Part shown: piece by piece, positions 25,724 through 32,962 of the stretch
Layout of the letters: each line of letters starts with the position of its first letter
Numbering within the stretch: the first letter of the stretch is position 1
Origin: Lachnospiraceae bacterium
Lineage (GTDB): Bacteria; Bacillota_A; Clostridia; Lachnospirales; Lachnospiraceae
Reading direction: 5' to 3'
NCBI GenBank assembly: GCA_017416505.1
Contig: JAFQCI010000179.1
Location: 1-33,418, forward strand
Length of the DNA: 33,418 nucleotides
Program-made: the position numbers and the translations under genes
Notes under the pieces: generated by a model
Seen by the model: only the letters and a program-made list of their open reading frames with translations
What the model was told of the DNA's origin: nothing
The model's database searches: none

Positions 25724-25729
25724 ATTATA
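25724..25729 (-). promoter_or_regulatory. Extended -10 promoter of the sugar transporter operon
   Basis: TGGTATAAT on the minus strand is an extended -10 (TATAAT at 25724-25729, TG one base upstream), about 45 nt from the binding-protein start. No recognisable -35 lies at 16-18 nt. That suits activator dependence, and the response regulator gene is immediately upstream. Confidence 0.6.
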
Positions 25730-25789
25730 CCATCAAACGGTCTTCATTAACTTGTCTTTTGCTTTTATTTTTTGTTCTTTTTTATCGTA

Positions 25790-25818
25790 TTTTTGCCCTT
25801 TTAGCATTTTTTTGCCCT
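25790..25818 (-). promoter_or_regulatory. Two 10-bp direct repeats, candidate activator site
   Basis: AGGGCAAAAA occurs twice on the minus strand (25809-25818 and 25790-25799), in the same orientation with a 19-nt period. The pair lies roughly 60-90 bp upstream of the extended -10. AraC-family regulators commonly bind tandem direct repeats of about this spacing, so this is a candidate site for the adjacent response regulator. Binding is inferred. Confidence 0.5.
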
Positions 25819-25876
25819 AAACTATTTTAGAGCAATATTTTACTATGTAAAATCAAAGTAAAATATTCTTCTCATT

Positions 25877-27487
25877 CTATGCCCCACACCTTTCTTCCTT
25901 ATATTCCGTAGGTGATAAACCAACATTCTTCTTAAACGCTCTGCTAAAATAATTCGCATCGGAATATCCTACTTCCATACAAATTTCTTTCATACTCATA
26001 GAAGTATCACTTAGTAATTTCTTAGCTTGTTCCATTCTAATCTGGGTCAGATATTCTATAAAATTTTTCCCTGTTTTTTTCTTAAACAATTTACTAAAAT
26101 AATATGGACTAATCTGTAAATGCTTCGATACGTCCTCCAAATCGATATCCTTGGCATAATTTAATTGTATATACTTCTTTGCTCTTTTTACTACATCAAC
26201 AGTACTCTCTTCTTTCTTCATATGAATGTTTCTGCACACATCCACTACTTTTTCTTCCAACCATTTTTGTAACTGTTGATATCCCTGCATTTCCATCAGA
26301 CTTTCTAAATAATGACTTCGGCCAGTAAACCGATATGGCATTCCGCCATTTTCAAACCCTATTGCCTCAGCACGAAGTACCAATTCCAAAACTTTCAATT
26401 TAATATCCATCGTATTTTCCCTGTAGGTATCCACCATCCACTGAAAAAAACACTTTGCACAATAAACAGCCTCATTGATATTTCCAACTTCTACACTTTT
26501 TAAGAACCGCATTTCAGTATCAACAGGATAATTATCTTCATATTCGCATGATATTGGCAAATCATTGATATGCACCACGGAATCCGAACTATTATATTCT
26601 AAGGAATACATTGCCTCATTGTAAGACTCCAGTGAATTATAAATATTATGAACAGCACCAACTCCTACCTTAAATTTTGCATCAAATTGATTCCGTAAAT
26701 CCCGTACCATTTTTCTGGCATCTTCTATCATCTGAATTCGTAAGTCATATTCTTGTTCTGAATCTGATAAATTCTGTGGCACAAAAATCAATATCTTATT
26801 TCCCATCATGGAACCAACACAACAATGAAAATACTGCTTAATGATATCCTTAATGTGTGTATATTCTTTCTGCAAACGTACACTAGTTCCAATCACATTT
26901 TGCATTTGCTCATTCTTAGACAATTCTCCAAATTGAAGTGTCATAAAATACCCTTCTTTCTCAGCAATTCCAAGAAGACTGCAAAAATGCTCAATTTCTG
27001 ACCTTTCGCTTTTTTGATATAACAACGCATTTACAAATCCATTTTCAATAATCGGAGTGATAATCTCTAGTTTTTCTTTTATCTCTAAATCTAAACTGCG
27101 TTTCTTCTTTTCTTCTTCTACCTTCCATACCGCAGCCTTCAAAGCCTTAACGATGGATTCTTGCTCAAAGGGCTTACTGACATAATCTAAAATTCCTATT
27201 CCTATCGCTTCCTTAGCATAATCAAATTTCGCACAGGCACTCACTATCACAAAAACAACATTGGGATGATGATTTCTTATTTCTCTCATAGCATCAATGC
27301 CACTAATACCAGGTAATTCTAAATCCATAAATACAATATCCGGTCGGAATTCATCTGCGGCTTCAATGGCTTTTCTTCCGGTTCTTGCAACCATTGTCTG
27401 GAATGAATCGGGAAAATTCTGCTCCAATCCTTCCTTTATACAATCATTTATCTCATTTTTATCGTCTGCAATTAATATTTTGTACAC
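25877..27487 (-). CDS. AraC-type response regulator (YesN-like)
   Basis: This 536-residue two-component regulator probably controls the downstream sugar transporter. The receiver domain (1-120) has the acidic pair D8-D9, the phosphorylation site D55 (FMDLELPG), S83 and K105 (SKPF). A middle region (about 150-420) of the YesN type is followed by a complete AraC double helix-turn-helix (about 430-530; SPYYFSKLFKKKTGKNF...YLTQIRMEQAKKLL and ICMEVGYSDANYFSRAFKK). The start is GTG, with GAGGAAAAAAGA as ribosome site. No histidine kinase gene is next to it; the upstream neighbour is a chemoreceptor. Its stop codon is 197 nt from the transporter operon start. Confidence 0.92.
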   Translation of the reverse strand: MYKILIADDKNEINDCIKEGLEQNFPDSFQTMVARTGRKAIEAADEFRPDIVFMDLELPGISGIDAMREIRNHHPNVVFVIVSACAKFDYAKEAIGIGILDYVSKPFEQESIVKALKAAVWKVEEEKKKRSLDLEIKEKLEIITPIIENGFVNALLYQKSERSEIEHFCSLLGIAEKEGYFMTLQFGELSKNEQMQNVIGTSVRLQKEYTHIKDIIKQYFHCCVGSMMGNKILIFVPQNLSDSEQEYDLRIQMIEDARKMVRDLRNQFDAKFKVGVGAVHNIYNSLESYNEAMYSLEYNSSDSVVHINDLPISCEYEDNYPVDTEMRFLKSVEVGNINEAVYCAKCFFQWMVDTYRENTMDIKLKVLELVLRAEAIGFENGGMPYRFTGRSHYLESLMEMQGYQQLQKWLEEKVVDVCRNIHMKKEESTVDVVKRAKKYIQLNYAKDIDLEDVSKHLQISPYYFSKLFKKKTGKNFIEYLTQIRMEQAKKLLSDTSMSMKEICMEVGYSDANYFSRAFKKNVGLSPTEYKEERCGA

Positions 27488-27525
27488 TCTTTTTTCCTCA
27501 TCATTTCTATTTTAATTTCGTAAAG

Positions 27526-27561
27526 AAGAACCGGAACAGTATTCACACCGTACCGGTTCTT
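27526..27561 (-). terminator. Hairpin between the chemoreceptor and response regulator genes
   Basis: AAGAACCGG (27526-27534) pairs with CCGGTTCTT (27553-27561) around an 18-nt loop. The minus-strand 3' side continues CTTTACG, so only a short T-rich tail is present. It lies about 70 nt after the chemoreceptor stop and about 38 nt before the regulator start. It may terminate partially, with read-through feeding the regulator gene, because no good separate promoter was found. Confidence 0.6.
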
Positions 27562-27631
27562 TTCTATCATTCTATTATTTTAAAACTTGGGCTTGTTATT
27601 CTGAAACTTTAACAAACCATCCTGCACTGCT

Positions 27632-29317
27632 TTAAGATTCAATTACGAACTTGTCTACTATCTGCCGTAAATCATCCGCACTGGATTTTGTCTGGTCGGA
27701 AAGTTCATATACATTCACTACCATTTCCAAAATCTTCTTAGCCTGATTTTCTACATCAGAAATTCCATCTGTACTTTCATTAATACTTTCAGAAATTTCA
27801 TTGACACCATCTTTAATTTCTGAAGTCATAGAATGAAGAACATCTACTGCTTCGTTAATTTTTCTCATGTTCTCTTCAATCTCTTCTGAATTATCTAAAT
27901 ATACACCACAAACCTGCATAAAATTTTGATAATCACTTAAGATTGTACCCTCTAAAAATTCTACGGTTCTTTCCAGACACTCCATCGCATCTTCTGTTAC
28001 TTTTCGAATATTTACAGTCGTTTCCATAATATTAGAAGCCAAACCATTGGACTGTTGTGCCAGGCTACTAATCTCTCCGGCAACTACTGCAAATCCTCTT
28101 CCCTGTTCTCCAGCACGTGCCGCTTCAATCGAAGCATTCAATGCTAAAAGTTCTGTCTGTTCTGCAATTTCAACAATTCCACCTGTTAATTGATTGATTC
28201 GTTCAATCTCTTTCGAACGTTCCATAATATCCTGTGATTCTTTTCTTAATACTTCATACATTTCCGTGGTTTTCAAACATGCTATTTCCGTACTATTCTT
28301 CATGGATATAGCATCTTCTATTACTTTTCCTACTGCTTCCACACCTTTTTGAGTCTGAGAATTAATATCCTGCACACTGTCATTGATTCCACCTACATTG
28401 GCATCAATCTGTAATGTACTTTCCTGATTAGCTTTCATTAATTCCCACAAAGCAGTAGAAGTCTTACTGGTATCTTTGGAATGATTTTCAAGAACACTAA
28501 TCATATCACTTAGATTGTCAGCATCTGTAACTAAACTTCCTGATACACCAGAAAGCTTTAAAACCATATCCGTTAAAACTTTCTGTAACTTTTGCATCGC
28601 CCGGCTGATATCACCAATTTCATCTTTTCGTTTTACTTCTTTCGTCATGGCATACTGGTCTTTAAAATTCAAATCTGAACACTGTCCAATCACTTTATTG
28701 ACACGACGTATCGGTCTTACAAGCAATGTCGCAAAGAATAATGAAACCACTAATGCCACTACAATCGCAATAATAGCTGCCGTTAAATTCGTTTTTATCA
28801 AAGTTGATGCCATACTGACTGCATCCTCTTTTTCAGCAATAATCATGACGATACTTCCGATACTATCCAGGACATAATAACCTGCAATCATTTCTTTTCC
28901 GTCTTCTACATATTCTACTACCCTTGGTTCAATATCCGGATTTAATCCACTATTTACCTCTATTCCAATTTCTAAGGCAACCTCATTCTCATTGTCCGTT
29001 CCTATCAAAGATTCATCGGGATGATATAATACCTTATTACTGGAGCTGATAAAATAAGAATAACAAGAATCAACACCATCAATCTTTACATCCTTAAACA
29101 ATTCCTGTAAATCCTCTGTTAAAAGCATAGAGTTACCATTCTGCTGAATCCGCATTTCTACCATTTCTCCATAAGCCTTTGCCAAATTCAACAAATTATC
29201 TGAAACACTGTCTGCAATCAACACCTGGGCCCTCGGTATCGAAATAACCAAATTAATAATAACCGCTACTGCTGCACATAACATTCCCATAAATGCCACT
29301 TTTGACTTCAACTTCAT
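27632..29317 (-). CDS. Methyl-accepting chemotaxis protein
   Basis: This is a membrane chemoreceptor of 561 residues. TM1 spans about 7-27, followed by an extracellular sensing region of about 150 residues (28-177, Cache-like in pattern: YFISSSNKVLYHPDESLIG). TM2 is 178-200, HAMP 201-253, and a long coiled-coil signalling domain follows. The signalling tip is QTELLALNASIEAARAGEQGRGFAVVA (387-412), with QTE where many receptors have QTN. ATGs at 29347 and 29323 are in frame, but 29317 has AGGAGG nine bases upstream while 29323 would be only 3 nt from it. It is followed by a response regulator and sugar transporter, suggesting that it senses the same sugar or its binding protein. No che genes are in the window. 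Confidence 0.9.
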   Translation of the reverse strand: MKLKSKVAFMGMLCAAVAVIINLVISIPRAQVLIADSVSDNLLNLAKAYGEMVEMRIQQNGNSMLLTEDLQELFKDVKIDGVDSCYSYFISSSNKVLYHPDESLIGTDNENEVALEIGIEVNSGLNPDIEPRVVEYVEDGKEMIAGYYVLDSIGSIVMIIAEKEDAVSMASTLIKTNLTAAIIAIVVALVVSLFFATLLVRPIRRVNKVIGQCSDLNFKDQYAMTKEVKRKDEIGDISRAMQKLQKVLTDMVLKLSGVSGSLVTDADNLSDMISVLENHSKDTSKTSTALWELMKANQESTLQIDANVGGINDSVQDINSQTQKGVEAVGKVIEDAISMKNSTEIACLKTTEMYEVLRKESQDIMERSKEIERINQLTGGIVEIAEQTELLALNASIEAARAGEQGRGFAVVAGEISSLAQQSNGLASNIMETTVNIRKVTEDAMECLERTVEFLEGTILSDYQNFMQVCGVYLDNSEEIEENMRKINEAVDVLHSMTSEIKDGVNEISESINESTDGISDVENQAKKILEMVVNVYELSDQTKSSADDLRQIVDKFVIES

Positions 29318-29425
29318 AGGCATATACCTCCTAATCTTTTCTTTCAAAGATTGCGATTTTATTTATGATATTATACAATATTTTGTAGAAAATTAAAAGT
29401 ATTTTTTTATTTGAGTTGAATTATA

Positions 29426-29449
29426 TGTGAAATTTCCACAATTTTCACA
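29426..29449. repeat. TGTGAAA-N10-TTTCACA inverted repeat
   Basis: Seven-base arms TGTGAAA and TTTCACA are separated by ten bases, directly next to a possible -10 (29420-29425) for the chemoreceptor gene on the minus strand. The layout is that of a dimeric repressor or activator site. No specific regulator was recognised. Confidence 0.45.
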
Positions 29450-29463
29450 CTATATTGATGCCT

Positions 29464-29479
29464 AAAAAAGCGCTTTTTT
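29464..29479. promoter_or_regulatory. 16-bp perfect palindrome, cre-like core
   Basis: AAAAAAGCGCTTTTTT is a perfect palindrome containing AAAGCGCTTT, the core of CcpA catabolite-responsive elements (TGAAAGCGCTTTCA type), though the outer TG/CA bases are missing. It lies between the divergent chemoreceptor and cyclic-di-GMP genes and could link both to carbon supply. A plain hairpin is the alternative. Confidence 0.45.
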
Positions 29480-29595
29480 GAGCAGAAAACGACAATATTC
29501 CCCTTGAAATCAAGCATTTTTCCAATTCTTTTCCTTATTTTACTTCCAAAATATTTTACAATAAATTTTCATTTTTTTAATAAAATATAGACATT

Positions 29596-29622
29596 TTGAC
29601 GAAAAGCATATATAATTATAAT
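29596..29622 (+). promoter_or_regulatory. Probable promoter of the GGDEF/EAL gene
   Basis: TTGACG (29596-29601) is followed by overlapping TATAAT boxes; the one at 29617-29622 gives a 15-nt spacer (16 nt if the -35 is read as TTTGAC). It leaves a leader of about 80 nt ending in the AAGGAGGTAGCGT ribosome site. Confidence 0.45.
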
Positions 29623-29711
29623 GAGATTATATTTGTCGAGAAGAATTAACTTCATTTATGTTAAGAAATCTTTTGACACTTAAAACATAAGCAATAACAA
29701 GGAGGTAGCGT

Positions 29712-32700
29712 ATGTTTAAAAATGACTCTGTTGACCCACAGAATACCGGATTAGCATATTACAAGACAGTACTATCTCTTCTTAGTGAAAGTACCGATGA
29801 TTATATTTACATTTGGGTTCTAGAAACCGGTTCTATTTTCTTTGATACAGCTATTCAGAAAAATTACAATTTACCGGATAAAAGTGTTTATACATTTGAA
29901 GATTATATCAGTATTGTATACCCTCAGGATATTCCATCTTTGGTAGAAGATTTAACAGAAGTTGCAAATGGAAAGAAAACTTATCACGAGAAGGAATACC
30001 GTTTACTTAATAAATCCGTTGAAAAAGTCTGGATTAGCTGTCGTGGAAAAGTAATTTACGATGAAACCAGTAATCAACATCTGATGATAGGACGAATTTC
30101 AGAAAATGCCCTGACTCAAAAAGCCGACCAACTAACAGGACTCTTAAAAGCATCCCAAATGGAACAGAATTTTTCAAAGTTTGTTACAGAAAATCCACAA
30201 TTCTATTTGGTTATTGTAGGCTTAGATAATTTTAAAAATATCAACGATAAATATGGACACATTTTTGGAAATAAAATTATCAAATCTTTGGCAGAACTAA
30301 TTGAAAAAAATGCCCCAAATAAATTTCACATTTACCGTTTGGATGGTGACAAATTTGGGATTTATCTCCCAGCCCAAGGCAAAAGTGAAATAGAACATTT
30401 CTATGAAACATTAAAATGGGATTTTTCAGACTATTGTCACTCCATTGCAGAAAATATCTACTGTACCATATCAGTAGGTGTTTCTGAGTATTCTTCCCAT
30501 TCTACAGAATACAATGAACTCTACAAATATGCAGAAAGTGCCTTAAACCATGCCAAGTCTTCCGGAAAAAACACCCTGGTCTTCTTTGATTGGGAGATTT
30601 ATGAAAACCAACTTTTTCAAATCAGCATTCAGGAAGAATTACAACTTTGTATCCGAGATAATTACCAAGGTTTTAGTGTCTATTATCAACCACAAGTTGA
30701 CATAAAGAGTCATAAAATCGTAGGTGCCGAAGCATTGATGCGTTGGACTTCTCCAAAACACGGAAGAATTCCTCCTAATATATTTATTCCTATTTTAGAG
30801 CAAAGTGATTTGATTTCCAAAGCAGGTCTTTGGATTATAAAGAAAGCTTTGAAACAGTGTAAGGAGTGGCGTAAGTATATCCCTGATTTTAGAATCAGCA
30901 TTAACCTCTCCTATCTTCAACTTAGAGACCATTCTGTTTCCCAATTTGTATTTGAATGTCTTGATGAATATGGATTACCAGGAGAAGCCCTTCTCTTAGA
31001 ACTTACAGAAAGTGTCCAGCTTGAAAATTATCGTTTTTTCAATCAGCTTTTCTATTCCTTAAGACAAAAAGGGGTACATATTGCCATTGATGATTTTGGA
31101 ACCGGTTATTCCAGTCTTAAATATTTGAAAGATTTAAACATTGACCAGATTAAAATTGACCGTTGTTTTGTCACGGAACTTCAATGTGATTCCTTCAATT
31201 ATAAACTGGTTCGGAATATGATAGACCTTGCTCACAGCATTGAAATCAATGTATGTGTGGAGGGTATAGAAACTTTAGAAGAATTAACTACCTTGGTAAC
31301 TTTAAATCCAAACCTGATTCAGGGATATTATTTTGGACATCCTGAGCCGGAACATATTTTCCAGAAGGAATACATCGAAAAATCAGATATGTTTTCGGAA
31401 ACAGATTCTTGCAGTACCAGTACTGCATTACCGGAACATATCATTGCAAACCAGCCTTTTGATGTGGATAATTTCAAAAACATTGTAGAAGAATTCGACC
31501 AAATTGTGTATGTAAGCGACGTTGAAACCCATGAATTATATTACATTAACAAAACCGGCCGAAGGCTGATAGAATCCCATGACCCTATTGGTCAGAAATG
31601 TTATAAGGTTTTACAGGGAAAACAGGAGCCATGTAGCTTTTGTACCAATCATTTATTATTTAAACATCAATTTTACCGATGGGAAAAAACGAATCCTGTT
31701 TTTGACCGAAAATATATTTTAAAAGATAAACTGATTTCCTGGAATGGCAGACCTTCCAGATTAGAAATTGCTACTGACATCACCCATCAGGAAAATGTCA
31801 GCAACGAAACCAGAGAAAAGCTTAAAATTGAAAAAACTATCGTTAAATGTATTCATGAATTAACCCGTGCTGACAATCTGACTAGTGCCATAAATTCTGT
31901 GCTTCAATCCATTGCTGAATTTTATCAGGCCGACAGGGCTTATATTTTCGAGATTGATTATGCAAATAAAGTTTGTCATAACACTTATGAATGGTGTAAT
32001 CGTGGTATTACACCACAAATTGATAACCTGCAAAATGTAACGATTGATGTCATCGAACGTTGGTTAGCTATTTTTGAATCAGAGCCGATGGTAGTCATTC
32101 CAGATATTGATACAATAAAGGAAACCAGCCCGGATGAATACCTCATTTTAAAAGAGCAAAACATTTCCAGTCTGTTGGTAACTCCATTCCGTTCCGAAAC
32201 AGATAAAAAAGTTTCCGGTTTTATCGGTGTGGACAATCCATCCTGGTTTACCAAAGATTATGCTCTTCTTGAATCTTTGTCTTATTTCATTATTGATGAA
32301 ATGAAAAAGCGGGCCTTATCGGAACAATTATTTTTCATGAGTTATCATGACGCATTAACAGGAGTTTATAACCGTAACTGCTATAAAAAAGATTTGGAAA
32401 TTTTCTCATCTGCTTTTAAGAATTCTATCGGTATTGTATATGCGGATATTAATGGATTAAAAAAGGTCAATGATGAACTAGGGCATAATGCCGGAGATGA
32501 ACTGATTAAGAATGTTGCTTCCATTCTTCGGTCTTGTTTTGAAAGCCACAAAATTTACCGTGTCGGCGGCGATGAATTCGTTATTGTGTGCCAGGATATT
32601 TCAAAGGTGGATTTCTTATCCTGTATTGAAAAAGTTCAAAATCAGGTAGCGGAACATAAGAATTGTTCTGTTTCCTTTGGTCATTCCTGGTCAACCCAAG

Positions 32701-32783
32701 CTGATGATATTGAAAAATTGGTGAAAGAAGCAGATTTTCTGATGTACCAGAATAAAAATAATTATTATCAAAGATATTGTTAA
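29712..32783 (+). CDS. PAS-GGDEF-EAL-PAS-GAF-GGDEF cyclic-di-GMP protein
   Basis: This is a soluble 1023-residue signalling protein. In order it has a PAS fold (about 26-130) and a degenerate GGDEF domain (135-292; motif D211-G-D-K-F instead of GGDEF). An apparently complete EAL phosphodiesterase domain follows (304-550; E340-A-L, N398, E430, D460-D461 in DDFGTG, K481, E518, Q537). Next are a second PAS (590-695) with C630 and C641-x-x-C644, a GAF domain (705-865) and a C-terminal GGDEF (875-1018) with intact G952-G-D-E-F and no RxxD inhibitory site. It may both make and degrade cyclic-di-GMP, with three sensory modules. No membrane segments are seen. AAGGAGGTAGCGT precedes the ATG. It is monocistronic, with a terminator-like hairpin downstream. 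Confidence 0.93.
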   Translation: MFKNDSVDPQNTGLAYYKTVLSLLSESTDDYIYIWVLETGSIFFDTAIQKNYNLPDKSVYTFEDYISIVYPQDIPSLVEDLTEVANGKKTYHEKEYRLLNKSVEKVWISCRGKVIYDETSNQHLMIGRISENALTQKADQLTGLLKASQMEQNFSKFVTENPQFYLVIVGLDNFKNINDKYGHIFGNKIIKSLAELIEKNAPNKFHIYRLDGDKFGIYLPAQGKSEIEHFYETLKWDFSDYCHSIAENIYCTISVGVSEYSSHSTEYNELYKYAESALNHAKSSGKNTLVFFDWEIYENQLFQISIQEELQLCIRDNYQGFSVYYQPQVDIKSHKIVGAEALMRWTSPKHGRIPPNIFIPILEQSDLISKAGLWIIKKALKQCKEWRKYIPDFRISINLSYLQLRDHSVSQFVFECLDEYGLPGEALLLELTESVQLENYRFFNQLFYSLRQKGVHIAIDDFGTGYSSLKYLKDLNIDQIKIDRCFVTELQCDSFNYKLVRNMIDLAHSIEINVCVEGIETLEELTTLVTLNPNLIQGYYFGHPEPEHIFQKEYIEKSDMFSETDSCSTSTALPEHIIANQPFDVDNFKNIVEEFDQIVYVSDVETHELYYINKTGRRLIESHDPIGQKCYKVLQGKQEPCSFCTNHLLFKHQFYRWEKTNPVFDRKYILKDKLISWNGRPSRLEIATDITHQENVSNETREKLKIEKTIVKCIHELTRADNLTSAINSVLQSIAEFYQADRAYIFEIDYANKVCHNTYEWCNRGITPQIDNLQNVTIDVIERWLAIFESEPMVVIPDIDTIKETSPDEYLILKEQNISSLLVTPFRSETDKKVSGFIGVDNPSWFTKDYALLESLSYFIIDEMKKRALSEQLFFMSYHDALTGVYNRNCYKKDLEIFSSAFKNSIGIVYADINGLKKVNDELGHNAGDELIKNVASILRSCFESHKIYRVGGDEFVIVCQDISKVDFLSCIEKVQNQVAEHKNCSVSFGHSWSTQADDIEKLVKEADFLMYQNKNNYYQRYC

Positions 32784-32863
32784 TATGAATTGAGAAAAGA
32801 TGGTTTACAAACTTGTAAACAGTGCTATATTTTCATGTTGCAGTCTAAAAATATCAGAATTTA

Positions 32864-32959
32864 AAATACACCTCAAAATGCCGGATATGTACCGCCCCCC
32901 CCAAAAGTTAGACCAAAAATTTAACGATTGGGAGGTGGTTCAGCATTTGAGGTGTATTT
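32864..32959 (+). terminator. Convergent terminator hairpin carrying an insert
   Basis: AAATACACCTCAAAATGC (32864-32881) pairs with GCATTTGAGGTGTATTT (32943-32959), with one extra A in the left arm. The plus-strand 3' side continues into ATTTATTTTATTT and the minus-strand side into ATTTTAAATT. This fits a bidirectional terminator for the convergent GGDEF/EAL and phosphatase genes. The loop is about 60 nt because it contains the mini-element at 32888-32942. Confidence 0.6.
32888..32942. mobile_element. 55-bp mini-element with IS-like terminal inverted repeats
   Basis: The left end TGTACCGCCCCCCCCAAAAG and the right end, read in reverse complement as TGAACCACCTCCCAATCGTT, are imperfect inverted repeats. 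From memory they resemble IS3/IS150-type termini (a CCCCCAAAAGTTAGAC block at one end). No transposase is present, so this looks like both ends of an IS joined after internal deletion, or a MITE-like hairpin. No target-site duplication is evident. The run of eight C is unusual in this AT-rich region. Confidence 0.5.
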
Positions 32960-32962
32960 ATT

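Larger units (their letters stand above)
29318..29711. other. Divergent intergenic region with operator-like repeats
   Basis: This 394-nt AT-rich region separates the divergent chemoreceptor and GGDEF/EAL genes. Minus-strand TATAAT boxes occur at 29370-29375 and 29420-29425, candidate -10 elements for the chemoreceptor, both without a good -35. It also holds an inverted repeat at 29426-29449, a 16-bp palindrome at 29464-29479, a small inverted repeat CTTGA-AA-TCAAG at 29503-29514 and a plus-strand promoter at 29596-29622. No small gene, riboswitch or sigma-28-type promoter was seen. Confidence 0.6.

Noticed and set aside
29318..29500. Sigma-28 (flagellar) promoter for the chemoreceptor
   Set aside because: No TAAA-N15-GCCGATAA-like sequence was found; only TATAAT boxes with weak -35 regions.
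29623..29711. Cyclic-di-GMP riboswitch in the leader of the GGDEF/EAL gene
   Set aside because: The short AT-rich leader lacks the conserved aptamer pattern and paired stems.
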